The notes beneath the pieces are model-generated. The model had not been told where the DNA came from. It did not search any database and saw nothing but the letters and a program-made list of their open reading frames with translations. Shown piece by piece: positions 1 to 5,940 of a stretch of DNA of 7,092 bases. Positions within the stretch are counted from its first letter, which is position 1, and each line of letters opens with the position of its first letter. Made by a program: the position numbers and the translations under genes. The stretch is from an uncultured Saprospiraceae bacterium. Its GTDB lineage: Bacteria; Bacteroidota; Bacteroidia; Chitinophagales; Saprospiraceae. The stretch spans positions 1 through 7,092 of the forward strand of contig CALHBW010000129.1 of NCBI GenBank assembly GCA_937930625.1, given 5' to 3'.

Positions 1-96
1 AATTAAAAAGAGATAAAATATTATTTCATGTAAAAACGTATTTATTTTTACTCACAAAACAAGCCACCTTTTGCAAGGTTGAGCATCAATAACACC

Positions 97-131
97 TTGA
101 CTAACAACTAATTAACCAATCAACTAATCAC
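97..131. repeat. Degenerate ~7-nt periodic tract related to the repeat at 5488-5529
   Basis: The tract consists of ACTAA/AATCA-type words recurring about every 7 nt, with slips. Two exact 13-nt words, AATTAACCAATCA (110-122) and ATCAACTAATCAC (119-131), recur as reverse complements at 5516-5528 and 5500-5512. Here they overlap by four bases, while in the other copy they are separate, so the two places share building units rather than one simple copy. AT-rich composition makes some chance similarity likely. Confidence 0.45.
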
Positions 132-219
132 GTCAAATTAACGCATTACTATTCACTCATTCGTTCATTCAAAATTCATTCATTATGGAATAGAAGTAGG
201 CAAACTGACTTCAATAGGC

Positions 220-227
220 TATCTTCG
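220..227 (+). promoter_or_regulatory. Candidate Bacteroidota -7 box for the reductase gene
   Basis: TATCTTCG matches the Bacteroidota -7 consensus TAnnTTTG at all but one base and lies 28 nt before the ATG at 256. That would give a short leader. I see no TTG at the expected -33 position, so the assignment rests on the -7 box and its location alone. Confidence 0.35.
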
Positions 228-255
228 CATTTTTATTTTACAAACATTCATCATT

Positions 256-1311
256 ATGCACTACAGTACACTTGGCAGCAGCGGACTCAAAGTATCAAGA
301 GTTTGTCTCGGTACTATGACTTTTGGTAAGCAAAATACTCAAGCAGAAGCTTCCGAACAGCTCGACTACGCACTTGACCACGACGTTAATTTCATTGATA
401 CTGCCGAAATGTACGCCGTACCCCCAACGAAAGAAACCTACGGCAAAACAGAAGAATACATCGGCAATTGGCTCGCCGAAAATTCGGGCAAACGTGAGCA
501 AGTGATTATCGCAACGAAAATAGCAGGAAAGGGCTTGTCCTACATTAGAGGTGGTGACAAAATACTTGGCAAACATATTGAAAGCTCTGTAAATGAATCA
601 CTTAGGAGGTTAAAAACCGATTATATTGATTTGTATCAATTGCATTGGCCCAATCGTGAATACCCGCATTTTAATCGTCATTGGTTTGGTAAATCTGATT
701 TCTCAAACGTAAACGCAGAACAAGAAGAAGCAGAGATTTTGGAAGTCTTGCAAGCATTGGACAAGTGTGTGAAGGCAGGAAAAATACGCTTCTGTGGCTT
801 ATCCAACGAATCTCCGTGGGGCATCGACAAATACATCCAATTGAGCAAAGCCCACAACCTGCCACGTATGGTTTCTGTTCAGAACGAATTTAGTTTGATA
901 CAAAGTAAAGATTGGCCCTACGTGACCGAGTCTTGTGTGCTCAATGATTTGGCTTACCTTCCTTGGTCGCCACTTGGTGGCGGCGTCTTATCGGGCAAAT
1001 ATCTGAATGGTGCAATGCCCGAAGGTAGTCGTTGGTCATTCGCCGGACGACATGGCAATTTTCGCAATCAGGAGATGGTGCATAAAGCAGTCGCGGGTTA
1101 TGCAGAAGTAGCAAAAAAGCATGGAATGACTACGAGCCAATTGAGCCTCGCATGGTGTAATCAATTTGAATGGGTAACATCCACGATTATCGGTGCTACC
1201 AAAATGTCGCAACTCAAAGAAGACCTCGCCGCTTTTGAAAATCCATTAAACGAGGAAGCCATGGCAGATATTGATGTGGTATTGAGGGAGTACCCGATTC
1301 CATATGCGTGA
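256..1311 (+). CDS. tas: Tas-type NADP(H)-dependent aldo/keto reductase
   Basis: The 351-residue product is a cytosolic aldo/keto reductase, a TIM-barrel enzyme that reduces carbonyl substrates with NADPH. The resemblance is to the Tas branch (E. coli Tas is about the same length): the N-terminus is MHYSTLGSSGLKVS, and the FIDTAEMYAVPP segment (47-57) is followed by a TEEYIGNWL-like stretch. The expected tetrad can be placed at Asp48, Tyr53, Lys88 and His130 (in LYQLHWP). GLSNE (181-185), SVQNEFSL (207-214) and the cofactor-phosphate-binding-like IIGATKMSQL (311-320) occur in order, and the C-terminus is complete. The ATG at 256 aligns with the usual family start; no Shine-Dalgarno is present, as is normal in Bacteroidota. 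It appears to be a single-gene unit: a promoter-like box precedes it and a terminator-like inverted repeat starts 2 nt after its stop. The physiological substrate cannot be told from sequence. Confidence 0.93.
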   Translation: MHYSTLGSSGLKVSRVCLGTMTFGKQNTQAEASEQLDYALDHDVNFIDTAEMYAVPPTKETYGKTEEYIGNWLAENSGKREQVIIATKIAGKGLSYIRGGDKILGKHIESSVNESLRRLKTDYIDLYQLHWPNREYPHFNRHWFGKSDFSNVNAEQEEAEILEVLQALDKCVKAGKIRFCGLSNESPWGIDKYIQLSKAHNLPRMVSVQNEFSLIQSKDWPYVTESCVLNDLAYLPWSPLGGGVLSGKYLNGAMPEGSRWSFAGRHGNFRNQEMVHKAVAGYAEVAKKHGMTTSQLSLAWCNQFEWVTSTIIGATKMSQLKEDLAAFENPLNEEAMADIDVVLREYPIPYA

Positions 1312-1312
1312 T

Positions 1313-1399
1313 GTAACACAGGCTTCCAGCCTGCACGTTCATCAGATTTTTCTTGAAAATAGCATAGCAAGTGTGGTGCAAGCTGGAAGCCTGTGTTAC
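1313..1399. repeat. REP-like inverted pair (REPIN-type element)
   Basis: Two 23-nt arms (1313-1335 and 1377-1399) are reverse complements at 22 of 23 positions and enclose a 41-nt spacer. The left arm contains its own 15-nt palindrome, CAGGCTTCCAGCCTG (1319-1333). The right arm carries the same palindrome with one change (CAAGCTGGAAGCCTG, 1379-1393). Two small palindromes facing each other around a short spacer is the architecture of REP doublets, which are mobilised in trans by RAYT (IS200-like REP-associated) transposases. No such transposase is in this window. The GC-rich arms stand out from the AT-rich spacer DNA around them. Confidence 0.65.
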
Positions 1400-1406
1400 T
1401 TTTTTT
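1313..1406 (+). terminator. Probable rho-independent terminator of the reductase gene, formed by the REP pair
   Basis: The reductase stop codon ends at 1311. The 23-bp stem (one mismatch) begins at 1313 and its right arm is followed at once by seven T (1400-1406). The stem is much longer and the loop (41 nt) larger than in an ordinary terminator, but the right arm alone can also fold, so termination by either fold is plausible. The helicase gene follows in the same direction with its own promoter-like box. Confidence 0.5.
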
Positions 1407-1449
1407 CAAAAAAAATAAAAATTTATACGCAAATTAGTTAAATTATTTG

Positions 1450-1457
1450 TAGTTTTG
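1450..1457 (+). promoter_or_regulatory. Candidate -7 promoter box for the helicase gene
   Basis: TAGTTTTG is a full match to the Bacteroidota -7 consensus TAnnTTTG and lies 20 nt before the ATG at 1478, implying a very short leader. A TTG at the -33 position is not evident. Its place just after the terminator-like repeat supports independent transcription of the helicase. Confidence 0.42.
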
Positions 1458-1477
1458 AGACATAAAATCAAAGCACA

Positions 1478-3733
1478 ATGAGCAACACTTACTTAGACCA
1501 ACTCAATGACATTCAGCGTCAAGCCGTTACGACTACCGATGGTCCGGTGATGGTCATCGCAGGTCCGGGGTCGGGCAAGACGCGCGTACTGACTTTTCGT
1601 ATCGCGCACCTCATCGAAAAAGGGGTGAAACCCTGGAATATTCTCGCGTTGACGTTTACGAATAAAGCCGCCAAAGAGATGAAAGAACGTATCAATAATA
1701 CGATTGGCGGCGGTGCGGCAGGTTCGGTATGGGCGGGGACTTTTCACTCGATTTTTGCGCGTATTTTGAGGTATGAAGCAGAACTCATTGGCTATCCTAC
1801 CAATTTTACCATCTATGATACACAGGACACTAAGAGTGTTTTGAGTAATATTATCCGCGAAAATAACCTCGAACCAAAGGTCTATTCGGTCAATGGTGTA
1901 CGTGCGCGGATTTCTTCTTGCAAATACAATTTAATTTCGCCGAAAGCATACATTGACAATCATGAATTAATTCAGGAAGACCACCAACGCCGACAACCGC
2001 ATTTTCAGAAAATATATAAGGCATACATGGCGCGTTGCAGACGTGCAGGAGCGATGGATTTTGATGATTTGTTGTACCAAATGTTTATCTTGTTACACAA
2101 AAATCCGAATGATATAATTAAGAAATATCATGACAAATTCAGGTATTTAATGGTGGATGAGTTTCAGGATACGAACTTTTTGCAGTATCAAATTGTACGC
2201 AAATTGGTGAATTATCCGAATAGCCCGCACAATGTATGTATCGTAGGCGACGACGCTCAAAGTATTTATGCCTTTCGAGGTGCAACGATTGAGAATATTT
2301 TGAATTTTCAAAAGGATTATAAAAATGCGAAGATTTTTAAATTGGAGCAAAATTATCGTTCTACCCATCATATTGTACAGGCAGCGAATGAGGTGATTAT
2401 GAATAATAGTCGCCAAATTCAGAAGAAAATCTGGACGGATAAAGGCAAAGGCGAACCCATAAAAGTACTACAAACGGTCACGGACACAGAAGAAGGTAAG
2501 CGCGTATCAGATATGATTTTGGAACAAAAAACGCGTTATCATTTACAAAATAAAGACATCGCTATTTTGTACCGCACGAATGCACAGTCGCGGTCATTTG
2601 AGGAGTCGCTGCGGAGTTTGCGAATTTCGTATCGGGTGTATGGTGGTTTGTCGTTTTATCAGCGCAAAGAGATTAAGGATTTGTTGGGATATTTGCGTTT
2701 GATTATCAATAAAAATGATGAAGAAGCCCTTCGCCGTGTGATTAATTTGCCAAAACGTGCCATCGGAAAATCAACGATAGACAAAGTTAGTGCCTGGGCA
2801 GATTCAGAAAATCTGCCGATGTGGTCGGTGGTCGAAAATATTGACAAATATTCGCTCTCTGCGCGCGCTACGAATGCGATAAAAAAATTCGTTCAATTAA
2901 TTAAAAAATTCCAAAAACAACACGACAGAAAAGACGCTTACGAATTGGCAAAAATAGCAGGTACAGAGTCCGGTTTGCTGAAAATGTATAGCGAAGATAA
3001 GACCATCGAAGGCATGAACCGTATGGAAAACGTGCAGAGTTTGTTGGATGGTATCAAGATTTTTGTAGATGCCGAACCCGTTGAAGGTGAAGACAAAAGC
3101 CTCGCGACTTACTTGCAAAGTATCGCCTTGCTGACCGACCAAGATAGCGAAGACCAATCGGATGATAAGGTCACATTGATGTCGGTACACGCAGCGAAAG
3201 GTTTGGAGTTTCCATCGGTGTTTGTGGTGGGCTTGGAGGAGGATTTATTTCCTTCCTTTATGTCAAAAAATACAGTAGATGAGATGGATGAAGAACGCCG
3301 CTTATTTTATGTGGCGATTACGCGTGCAGAGCGTTATCTGACCTTGTCTTATGCCAAAAGCCGCTATCGTTTCGGACAGGTTCGCTATAATGATTCGAGT
3401 CGTTTTTTGGACGAAATTTCGAGAGAAAATATGGACGTATCCGTGCCGTTTAGCAAGTCGTCGAATGGTGGGCGTTCGGGCGTGAGTGGCGCGAGTAAGT
3501 ATGGCGCAACCCAAAGACCTCACAAAACTCCTGCGGCTTCAAACGACCCCTCGTTCAAAGCTGCCAAAGCCACTGATTTGAGTATAGGACAACAAATTGA
3601 ACATTTTCGATTTGGGAAAGGCGCGATACAGCGTATTGAAGGTGCAAAAGGCAATGAAGTGCTGACAGTTAAATTTGATACGGCAGGGGAGAAGCGGATT
3701 ATGTTGAAATTCGCGAAATTGAAATTAAGCTAA
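1478..3733 (+). CDS. pcrA: UvrD/PcrA-type superfamily 1A DNA helicase
   Basis: The 751-residue product is a 3'-5' ATP-dependent DNA helicase of the UvrD/PcrA group, which acts in nucleotide excision and mismatch repair and in clearing proteins from DNA. All SF1A motifs are visible in order: Q motif (LNDIQRQAV, 9-17), Walker A (AGPGSGKT, 28-35), Ia (ALTFTNKAAKEM, 57-68), GTFHS (87-91), Walker B (MVDEFQDTN, 225-233, with Asp227 and Glu228), III (VGDDAQSIYAFRG, 256-268), IV (LEQNYRS, 289-295), V (SVHAAKGLEFP, 569-579) and VI (RRLFYVAITRA, 607-617). A low-complexity linker rich in Ser, Gly and Ala (about 655-700) leads to a C-terminal Tudor-like domain (about 702-750, containing HFRFGKG), typical of PcrA/UvrD and absent from Rep. 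The length is slightly above the usual 720-740. The ATG fits the Q-motif spacing. The gene converges on the thioredoxin-fold gene. The choice between the names pcrA and uvrD is conventional here. Confidence 0.96.
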   Translation: MSNTYLDQLNDIQRQAVTTTDGPVMVIAGPGSGKTRVLTFRIAHLIEKGVKPWNILALTFTNKAAKEMKERINNTIGGGAAGSVWAGTFHSIFARILRYEAELIGYPTNFTIYDTQDTKSVLSNIIRENNLEPKVYSVNGVRARISSCKYNLISPKAYIDNHELIQEDHQRRQPHFQKIYKAYMARCRRAGAMDFDDLLYQMFILLHKNPNDIIKKYHDKFRYLMVDEFQDTNFLQYQIVRKLVNYPNSPHNVCIVGDDAQSIYAFRGATIENILNFQKDYKNAKIFKLEQNYRSTHHIVQAANEVIMNNSRQIQKKIWTDKGKGEPIKVLQTVTDTEEGKRVSDMILEQKTRYHLQNKDIAILYRTNAQSRSFEESLRSLRISYRVYGGLSFYQRKEIKDLLGYLRLIINKNDEEALRRVINLPKRAIGKSTIDKVSAWADSENLPMWSVVENIDKYSLSARATNAIKKFVQLIKKFQKQHDRKDAYELAKIAGTESGLLKMYSEDKTIEGMNRMENVQSLLDGIKIFVDAEPVEGEDKSLATYLQSIALLTDQDSEDQSDDKVTLMSVHAAKGLEFPSVFVVGLEEDLFPSFMSKNTVDEMDEERRLFYVAITRAERYLTLSYAKSRYRFGQVRYNDSSRFLDEISRENMDVSVPFSKSSNGGRSGVSGASKYGATQRPHKTPAASNDPSFKAAKATDLSIGQQIEHFRFGKGAIQRIEGAKGNEVLTVKFDTAGEKRIMLKFAKLKLS

Positions 3734-3739
3734 GACGTT

Positions 3740-3754
3740 TTTGAAAAATTCAAA
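3740..3754. terminator. Weak hairpin between convergent stops
   Basis: TTTGAA and TTCAAA (3740-3745 and 3749-3754) can pair around AAA in the 27-nt gap between the helicase stop and the stop of the minus-strand gene. The stem is short and all but one pair on each side is A-T, so it is only a possible bidirectional terminator. Confidence 0.2.
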
Positions 3755-3760
3755 CATGCT

Positions 3761-4396
3761 CTAATATAAGAGGCTTTCGAGTACCTCTGCCTGAATACTT
3801 TGTGTTTGGTCTTCTTTATACCAGTTTTTGAGAATATTTATAATCTTTCTACGTTTATCTTCAGCCGTAGTATTATCTTCTTCAAATAATTTATTGACTG
3901 TTCTGGCCCTGAGCATCATTTTGACTTGCAGCGCAGTCGGGCGCGGTCCCCATGTACCCAAAACCACCAGAGATTCTGCGTCCAAACAAATAATTTTAGG
4001 GATAGACCTTGAACCGCGTGTAAGAAAATTATCTATTACTTGTGGAGGCTCATCACGAAGAATAATCTTCATGGCAATATTGGGATTCACTTCCGACATT
4101 TTATAGATAATTGGCAGGCTGTGAGCACTGTCAATACACCAAGTCTCAGTAATCGCCAACCACATGATAGGCATTTCCTGTTTTTGAAGTTTTTCAATTG
4201 TAATTTCATTTAGATGGACAGATGGTATCAAGGCATCTATTATTACGAGAGATTCTACTATCGAATCCACCCAAAATTTCCCCTGAAATTCGGACGAACT
4301 CGTCGTCTCACCACCTAAACTAAAATCCCTGACCATCTCTACATAAGCAGGATAGTTCATGGCATTTTCCAATAAATCATGCGTGATAAGTGACAA
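3761..4396 (-). CDS. Thioredoxin-fold family protein with a lone active-site cysteine
   Basis: The 211-residue cytosolic protein (no signal peptide or membrane segment) belongs to a thioredoxin-like family common in Bacteroidota and Firmicutes, probably Pfam Thioredoxin_9. The core is visible: MWLAITETWCIDSAH (78-92) with the nucleophile-position Cys87, then IILRDEPPQ (111-119), RSIPKII (130-136) with the presumed cis-Pro133, and GTWGPRP (147-153). Relatives usually read WCGD(A/S)AQ; here the Gly is Ile. There is no CxxC, so a classical dithiol oxidoreductase mechanism is not supported. The longest frame begins with TTG at 4394-4396, preceded by an in-frame TGA at 4400-4402. The first ATG is codon 13 (4358-4360). 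I prefer the TTG start because family members carry a short helix (ITxxxLExAMxYxxY) that residues 4-18 reproduce and the ATG start would cut away. The role is unknown; no redox partner lies nearby. Confidence 0.85.
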   Translation of the reverse strand: MSLITHDLLENAMNYPAYVEMVRDFSLGGETTSSSEFQGKFWVDSIVESLVIIDALIPSVHLNEITIEKLQKQEMPIMWLAITETWCIDSAHSLPIIYKMSEVNPNIAMKIILRDEPPQVIDNFLTRGSRSIPKIICLDAESLVVLGTWGPRPTALQVKMMLRARTVNKLFEEDNTTAEDKRRKIINILKNWYKEDQTQSIQAEVLESLLY

Positions 4397-4730
4397 TATT
4401 CAGATTCCTATTAGCAATAAATTTGAAAACTACAGATAAAAATCAGGTCAATGTCTTCGCCAAATTTTGAATTTCGAATAACAAATAAATATAAATTTTC
4501 AATGTCTTCGCCAAATTGAGAATTGAGAATGTACAATTGATAACTAATCTTATTTTATAATTTGTAATTATTTAATTTTTAGTTTTTTATGAAATAAAAA
4601 ATAAATTAATTATCAACTCTCAATTATCAATTTTCAATTTGGCGAACACATTGTTATCTTTTATAAAATTTAAATACCTAAACTTATAGACATTAAAGTC
4701 TAAGATTGAACTGATTTAAAAATTTATATC
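4397..4730. other. Divergent AT-rich spacer between thioredoxin-fold gene and first secreted paralogue
   Basis: The 334 nt separate two divergently transcribed genes, so both promoters should lie here. On the minus strand TAGTTTTC (4427-4434) is one base from a -7 box and lies about 30 nt before the TTG start. On the plus strand TAAGATTG (4701-4708) is one base away from the same consensus. Neither has a convincing -33 partner, so I do not list them separately. Most of the spacer is occupied by the repeat element at 4448-4653. No small gene is evident. Confidence 0.5.
4448..4653. repeat. Composite repeat: capped inverted repeat with heptad-phased arms
   Basis: A 19-nt cap, TCAATGTCTTCGCCAAATT, occurs twice as an exact direct repeat (4448-4466 and 4499-4517, spaced 51 nt). 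It occurs a third time inverted at 4636-4653 as AATTTGGCGAACACATTG (one mismatch). The second and third caps delimit an imperfect inverted repeat: 4500-4548 against 4605-4653, matching at about 41 of 49 positions by hand, around a 56-nt spacer. The arms are degenerate 7-nt units in register, for example CAAATTG then AGAATTG on the left, and TTATCAA then CTCTCAA on the right. The cap contains nearly all the G and C of the element. It could fold as a long hairpin, or be a MITE-like element without coding capacity. No target-site duplication was found. Confidence 0.65.
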
Positions 4731-5489
4731 ATGAAAATAGCAACTACGATAATCTTAGCGTTGTTTGCCCTCACAAGCTTAATTGCCCAAGCAGGACAGT
4801 ATGATGTCCGTTTTTTTCAAGCCCCTTCTTTTCAATGCGATAACAGTGTTGTTTACTTTGATATTCAGATAAAAGCTTCTGATGCAGGAACAACATTCAG
4901 GTTGTCAGAGCAAAACTATCGTTTTAGCTACGACACTTTGGCATTGGCTAATCCACGTATTGATCAAGAACTCGATATTTCGGGAGTCATTAATGATGGA
5001 ATTGGGGTAAGTGTGTATGACATACATTCACTCAGAGGCTCTTTAGGTCATATAATTAGCTATAATATAGAGTTATTGTCAGGAGCGGGCTATCTACTGA
5101 CAGATACATGGATGTCAGTTGGACGTATTGCTTTTGATATTATTGATTCACAGGCTTGTATCGACCTTACTTGGTTTACACAGGTTGATTATCCGGTTAC
5201 TTATGTCAGTCAAATAGATAATGGAGTGCGTTCTGATGTTGATGAAGGTAATTATAATAATTACTCCGTTTGTTTGCCTGCTGTATGCGAATCCTGCCCG
5301 TCTGCGCTTAGTTTATCGGCTGTTATTCCTGATGCTATTTATCAAGCAGATGTTAGTATTACATCAGATGGTACTGTGCCAATTGGTGGAGTTGTTAATT
5401 ATAAAGCAGGTGATGTTATTTTGTTGGATAATGGTTTTACAGTAGAAACTCAGGCTGATTTTTCGGCTGAAATTTCTGATTGTAATTAA
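4731..5489 (+). CDS. Secreted protein with putative C-terminal 3-coathanger stack domain (paralogue 1)
   Basis: This is a 252-residue exported protein of unknown function. Residues 1-21 are a signal peptide: Lys2, a hydrophobic core (IILALFALTSLI), then AQA near the likely cleavage site. There is no lipobox. Residues about 22-180 look like a beta-sandwich region: alternating hydrophobic strands, a YFDIQIKAS segment (42-50) and an EQNYRFSYD motif (60-68) that recalls cohesin-like domains of large Saprospiraceae surface proteins. That fold call is inference. After CESCP (186-190), residues 191-252 show the pattern of the 3-coathanger stack domain: gain of T-V-P-x-G-G, YKAGDVILLDNGF, then VETQADFSAEI, ending in DCN with the Cys penultimate. 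That domain is usually C-terminal in Bacteroidota exported proteins. Six cysteines (36, 143, 181, 186, 189, 251) are shared with the paralogue downstream. The ATG at 4731 gives a proper signal peptide. It has no evident operon partner: the next gene is 451 nt away. Confidence 0.85.
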   Translation: MKIATTIILALFALTSLIAQAGQYDVRFFQAPSFQCDNSVVYFDIQIKASDAGTTFRLSEQNYRFSYDTLALANPRIDQELDISGVINDGIGVSVYDIHSLRGSLGHIISYNIELLSGAGYLLTDTWMSVGRIAFDIIDSQACIDLTWFTQVDYPVTYVSQIDNGVRSDVDEGNYNNYSVCLPAVCESCPSALSLSAVIPDAIYQADVSITSDGTVPIGGVVNYKAGDVILLDNGFTVETQADFSAEISDCN

Positions 5490-5603
5490 ATTGGGGTTAG
5501 TGATTAGTTGATTAGTGATTGGTTAATTATGGGCTTTGCACGAACAAACACTCATAATATGCTGACTAATAACCGATTAAATAATCACTAATAACTCTAA
5601 TTT
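5488..5603. repeat. Imperfect inverted repeat of GATTAGT-type units after paralogue 1
   Basis: The left arm (5488-5529) contains GATTAGT/GATTGGT words spaced about 7 nt, with one 1-nt slip. The right arm (about 5567-5603) is its imperfect reverse complement (AATCACTAATAA and relatives). The spacer is about 37 nt. The left arm starts inside the stop codon of the first secreted gene, so a hairpin here could end its transcript, though no clean T-tract follows. Related words occur at 97-131. Confidence 0.45.
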
Positions 5604-5668
5604 AAACACGCTCTCATAAAGGACGAATCGCCGTTAATAAGCGGCTAAATTTATCTTTTCAAAACATG

Positions 5669-5706
5669 ATTTCGCATAAAGTAGTCAGCACTATTTTATG
5701 CGAAAT
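5669..5706. repeat. 15-bp hairpin with 8-nt loop
   Basis: ATTTCGCATAAAGTA (5669-5683) pairs with TATTTTATGCGAAAT (5692-5706) around GTCAGCAC. The outer 12 pairs are perfect, and one G-U wobble would be tolerated in RNA. It is followed by TTGTGTTTTA, only loosely T-rich. It could be a terminator, a dyad operator or an element remnant; nothing chooses among these. Confidence 0.5.
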
Positions 5707-5795
5707 TTGTGTTTTATGGCTACTTTTTTCCGAATACTGTTAACTTTTGCAACCATTTAGAAACAAAAAACTTCTCTTTCTACGGTGGTTTTTGA

Positions 5796-5824
5796 AACTT
5801 TATTTCTTGAAAAGAAATAAAGTT
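5796..5824 (+). terminator. Perfect 13-bp AT-rich hairpin with T-rich tail
   Basis: AACTTTATTTCTT (5796-5808) is exactly complementary to AAGAAATAAAGTT (5812-5824) with a GAA loop, followed by CTTATTTTTAG. The shape is that of a rho-independent terminator but the stem has only two G-C pairs. It lies 307 nt after the first secreted gene and 117 nt before the second, so it would stop readthrough into the second gene. Confidence 0.4.
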
Positions 5825-5863
5825 CTTATTTTTAGATTTCTAAAGCAAAAACAACACTTCTTT

Positions 5864-5871
5864 TAGGTTTG
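5864..5871 (+). promoter_or_regulatory. Candidate -7 promoter box for paralogue 2
   Basis: TAGGTTTG is a full match to TAnnTTTG. It lies just downstream of the 13-bp hairpin and 69 nt before the ATG at 5941, which would give a leader of roughly 60 nt. No TTG is seen at -33. Confidence 0.32.
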
Positions 5872-5940
5872 TTAATCAAATTTTTATATATTTTTTAATA
5901 AACAACTTATTTATTTTAACGATACGTAAAATTTTCTACC

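Larger units (their letters stand above)
1..255. other. AT-rich intergenic leader upstream of the aldo/keto reductase gene
   Basis: No coding region is supported on either strand. The stretch holds a degenerate short-period tract at 97-131, then a region of repeated ATTCA/CATT words around 150-186, then a candidate promoter box at 220-227 just before the reductase start. Nothing at the left edge resembles the end of a gene, so the upstream neighbour lies outside the window. Confidence 0.6.
5490..5940. other. Non-coding spacer between the two secreted paralogues
   Basis: I see no convincing coding region in these 451 nt on either strand. From left to right it holds the inverted repeat ending at 5603, a small GCCG/CGGC hairpin (5630-5645), a 15-bp hairpin (5669-5706), a 13-bp hairpin (5796-5824) and a promoter-like box at 5864-5871. 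The final 70 nt before the second gene are very AT-rich. The spacer does not resemble the region upstream of the first paralogue, so a tandem duplication, if that made the pair, has left no trace in flanking DNA. Confidence 0.55.

Noticed and set aside
150..186. CATT/ATTCA word repeats before the reductase gene as a regulatory array
   Set aside because: The words are short, irregular and expected in AT-rich DNA; no symmetry or fixed spacing supports a binding site.
1161..1409. Minus-strand 82-codon frame beginning near the T-tract
   Set aside because: It runs through both REP arms and into the antisense of the reductase gene; the reading is an accident of the repeat and the opposite coding strand.
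2897..3190. Minus-strand 97-codon frame inside the helicase region
   Set aside because: It lies wholly antisense to conserved helicase sequence and has no recognisable features. The same applies to the other antisense frames within 1493-3523.
3828..4106. Plus-strand 92-codon frame
   Set aside because: It is antisense to the thioredoxin-fold gene, whose motifs and conserved blocks are clear; it shows no family features.
4448..4653. Insertion sequence with terminal inverted repeats
   Set aside because: The element is about 200 nt with no room for a transposase, and no flanking target duplication was seen. A non-autonomous element remains possible and is reported as such.
5221..5445. Plus-strand 74-codon frame in another frame of paralogue 1
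   Set aside because: It is overlapped by the conserved coathanger-like domain, and the alternative frame shows low-complexity hydrophobic sequence from T-rich codons.
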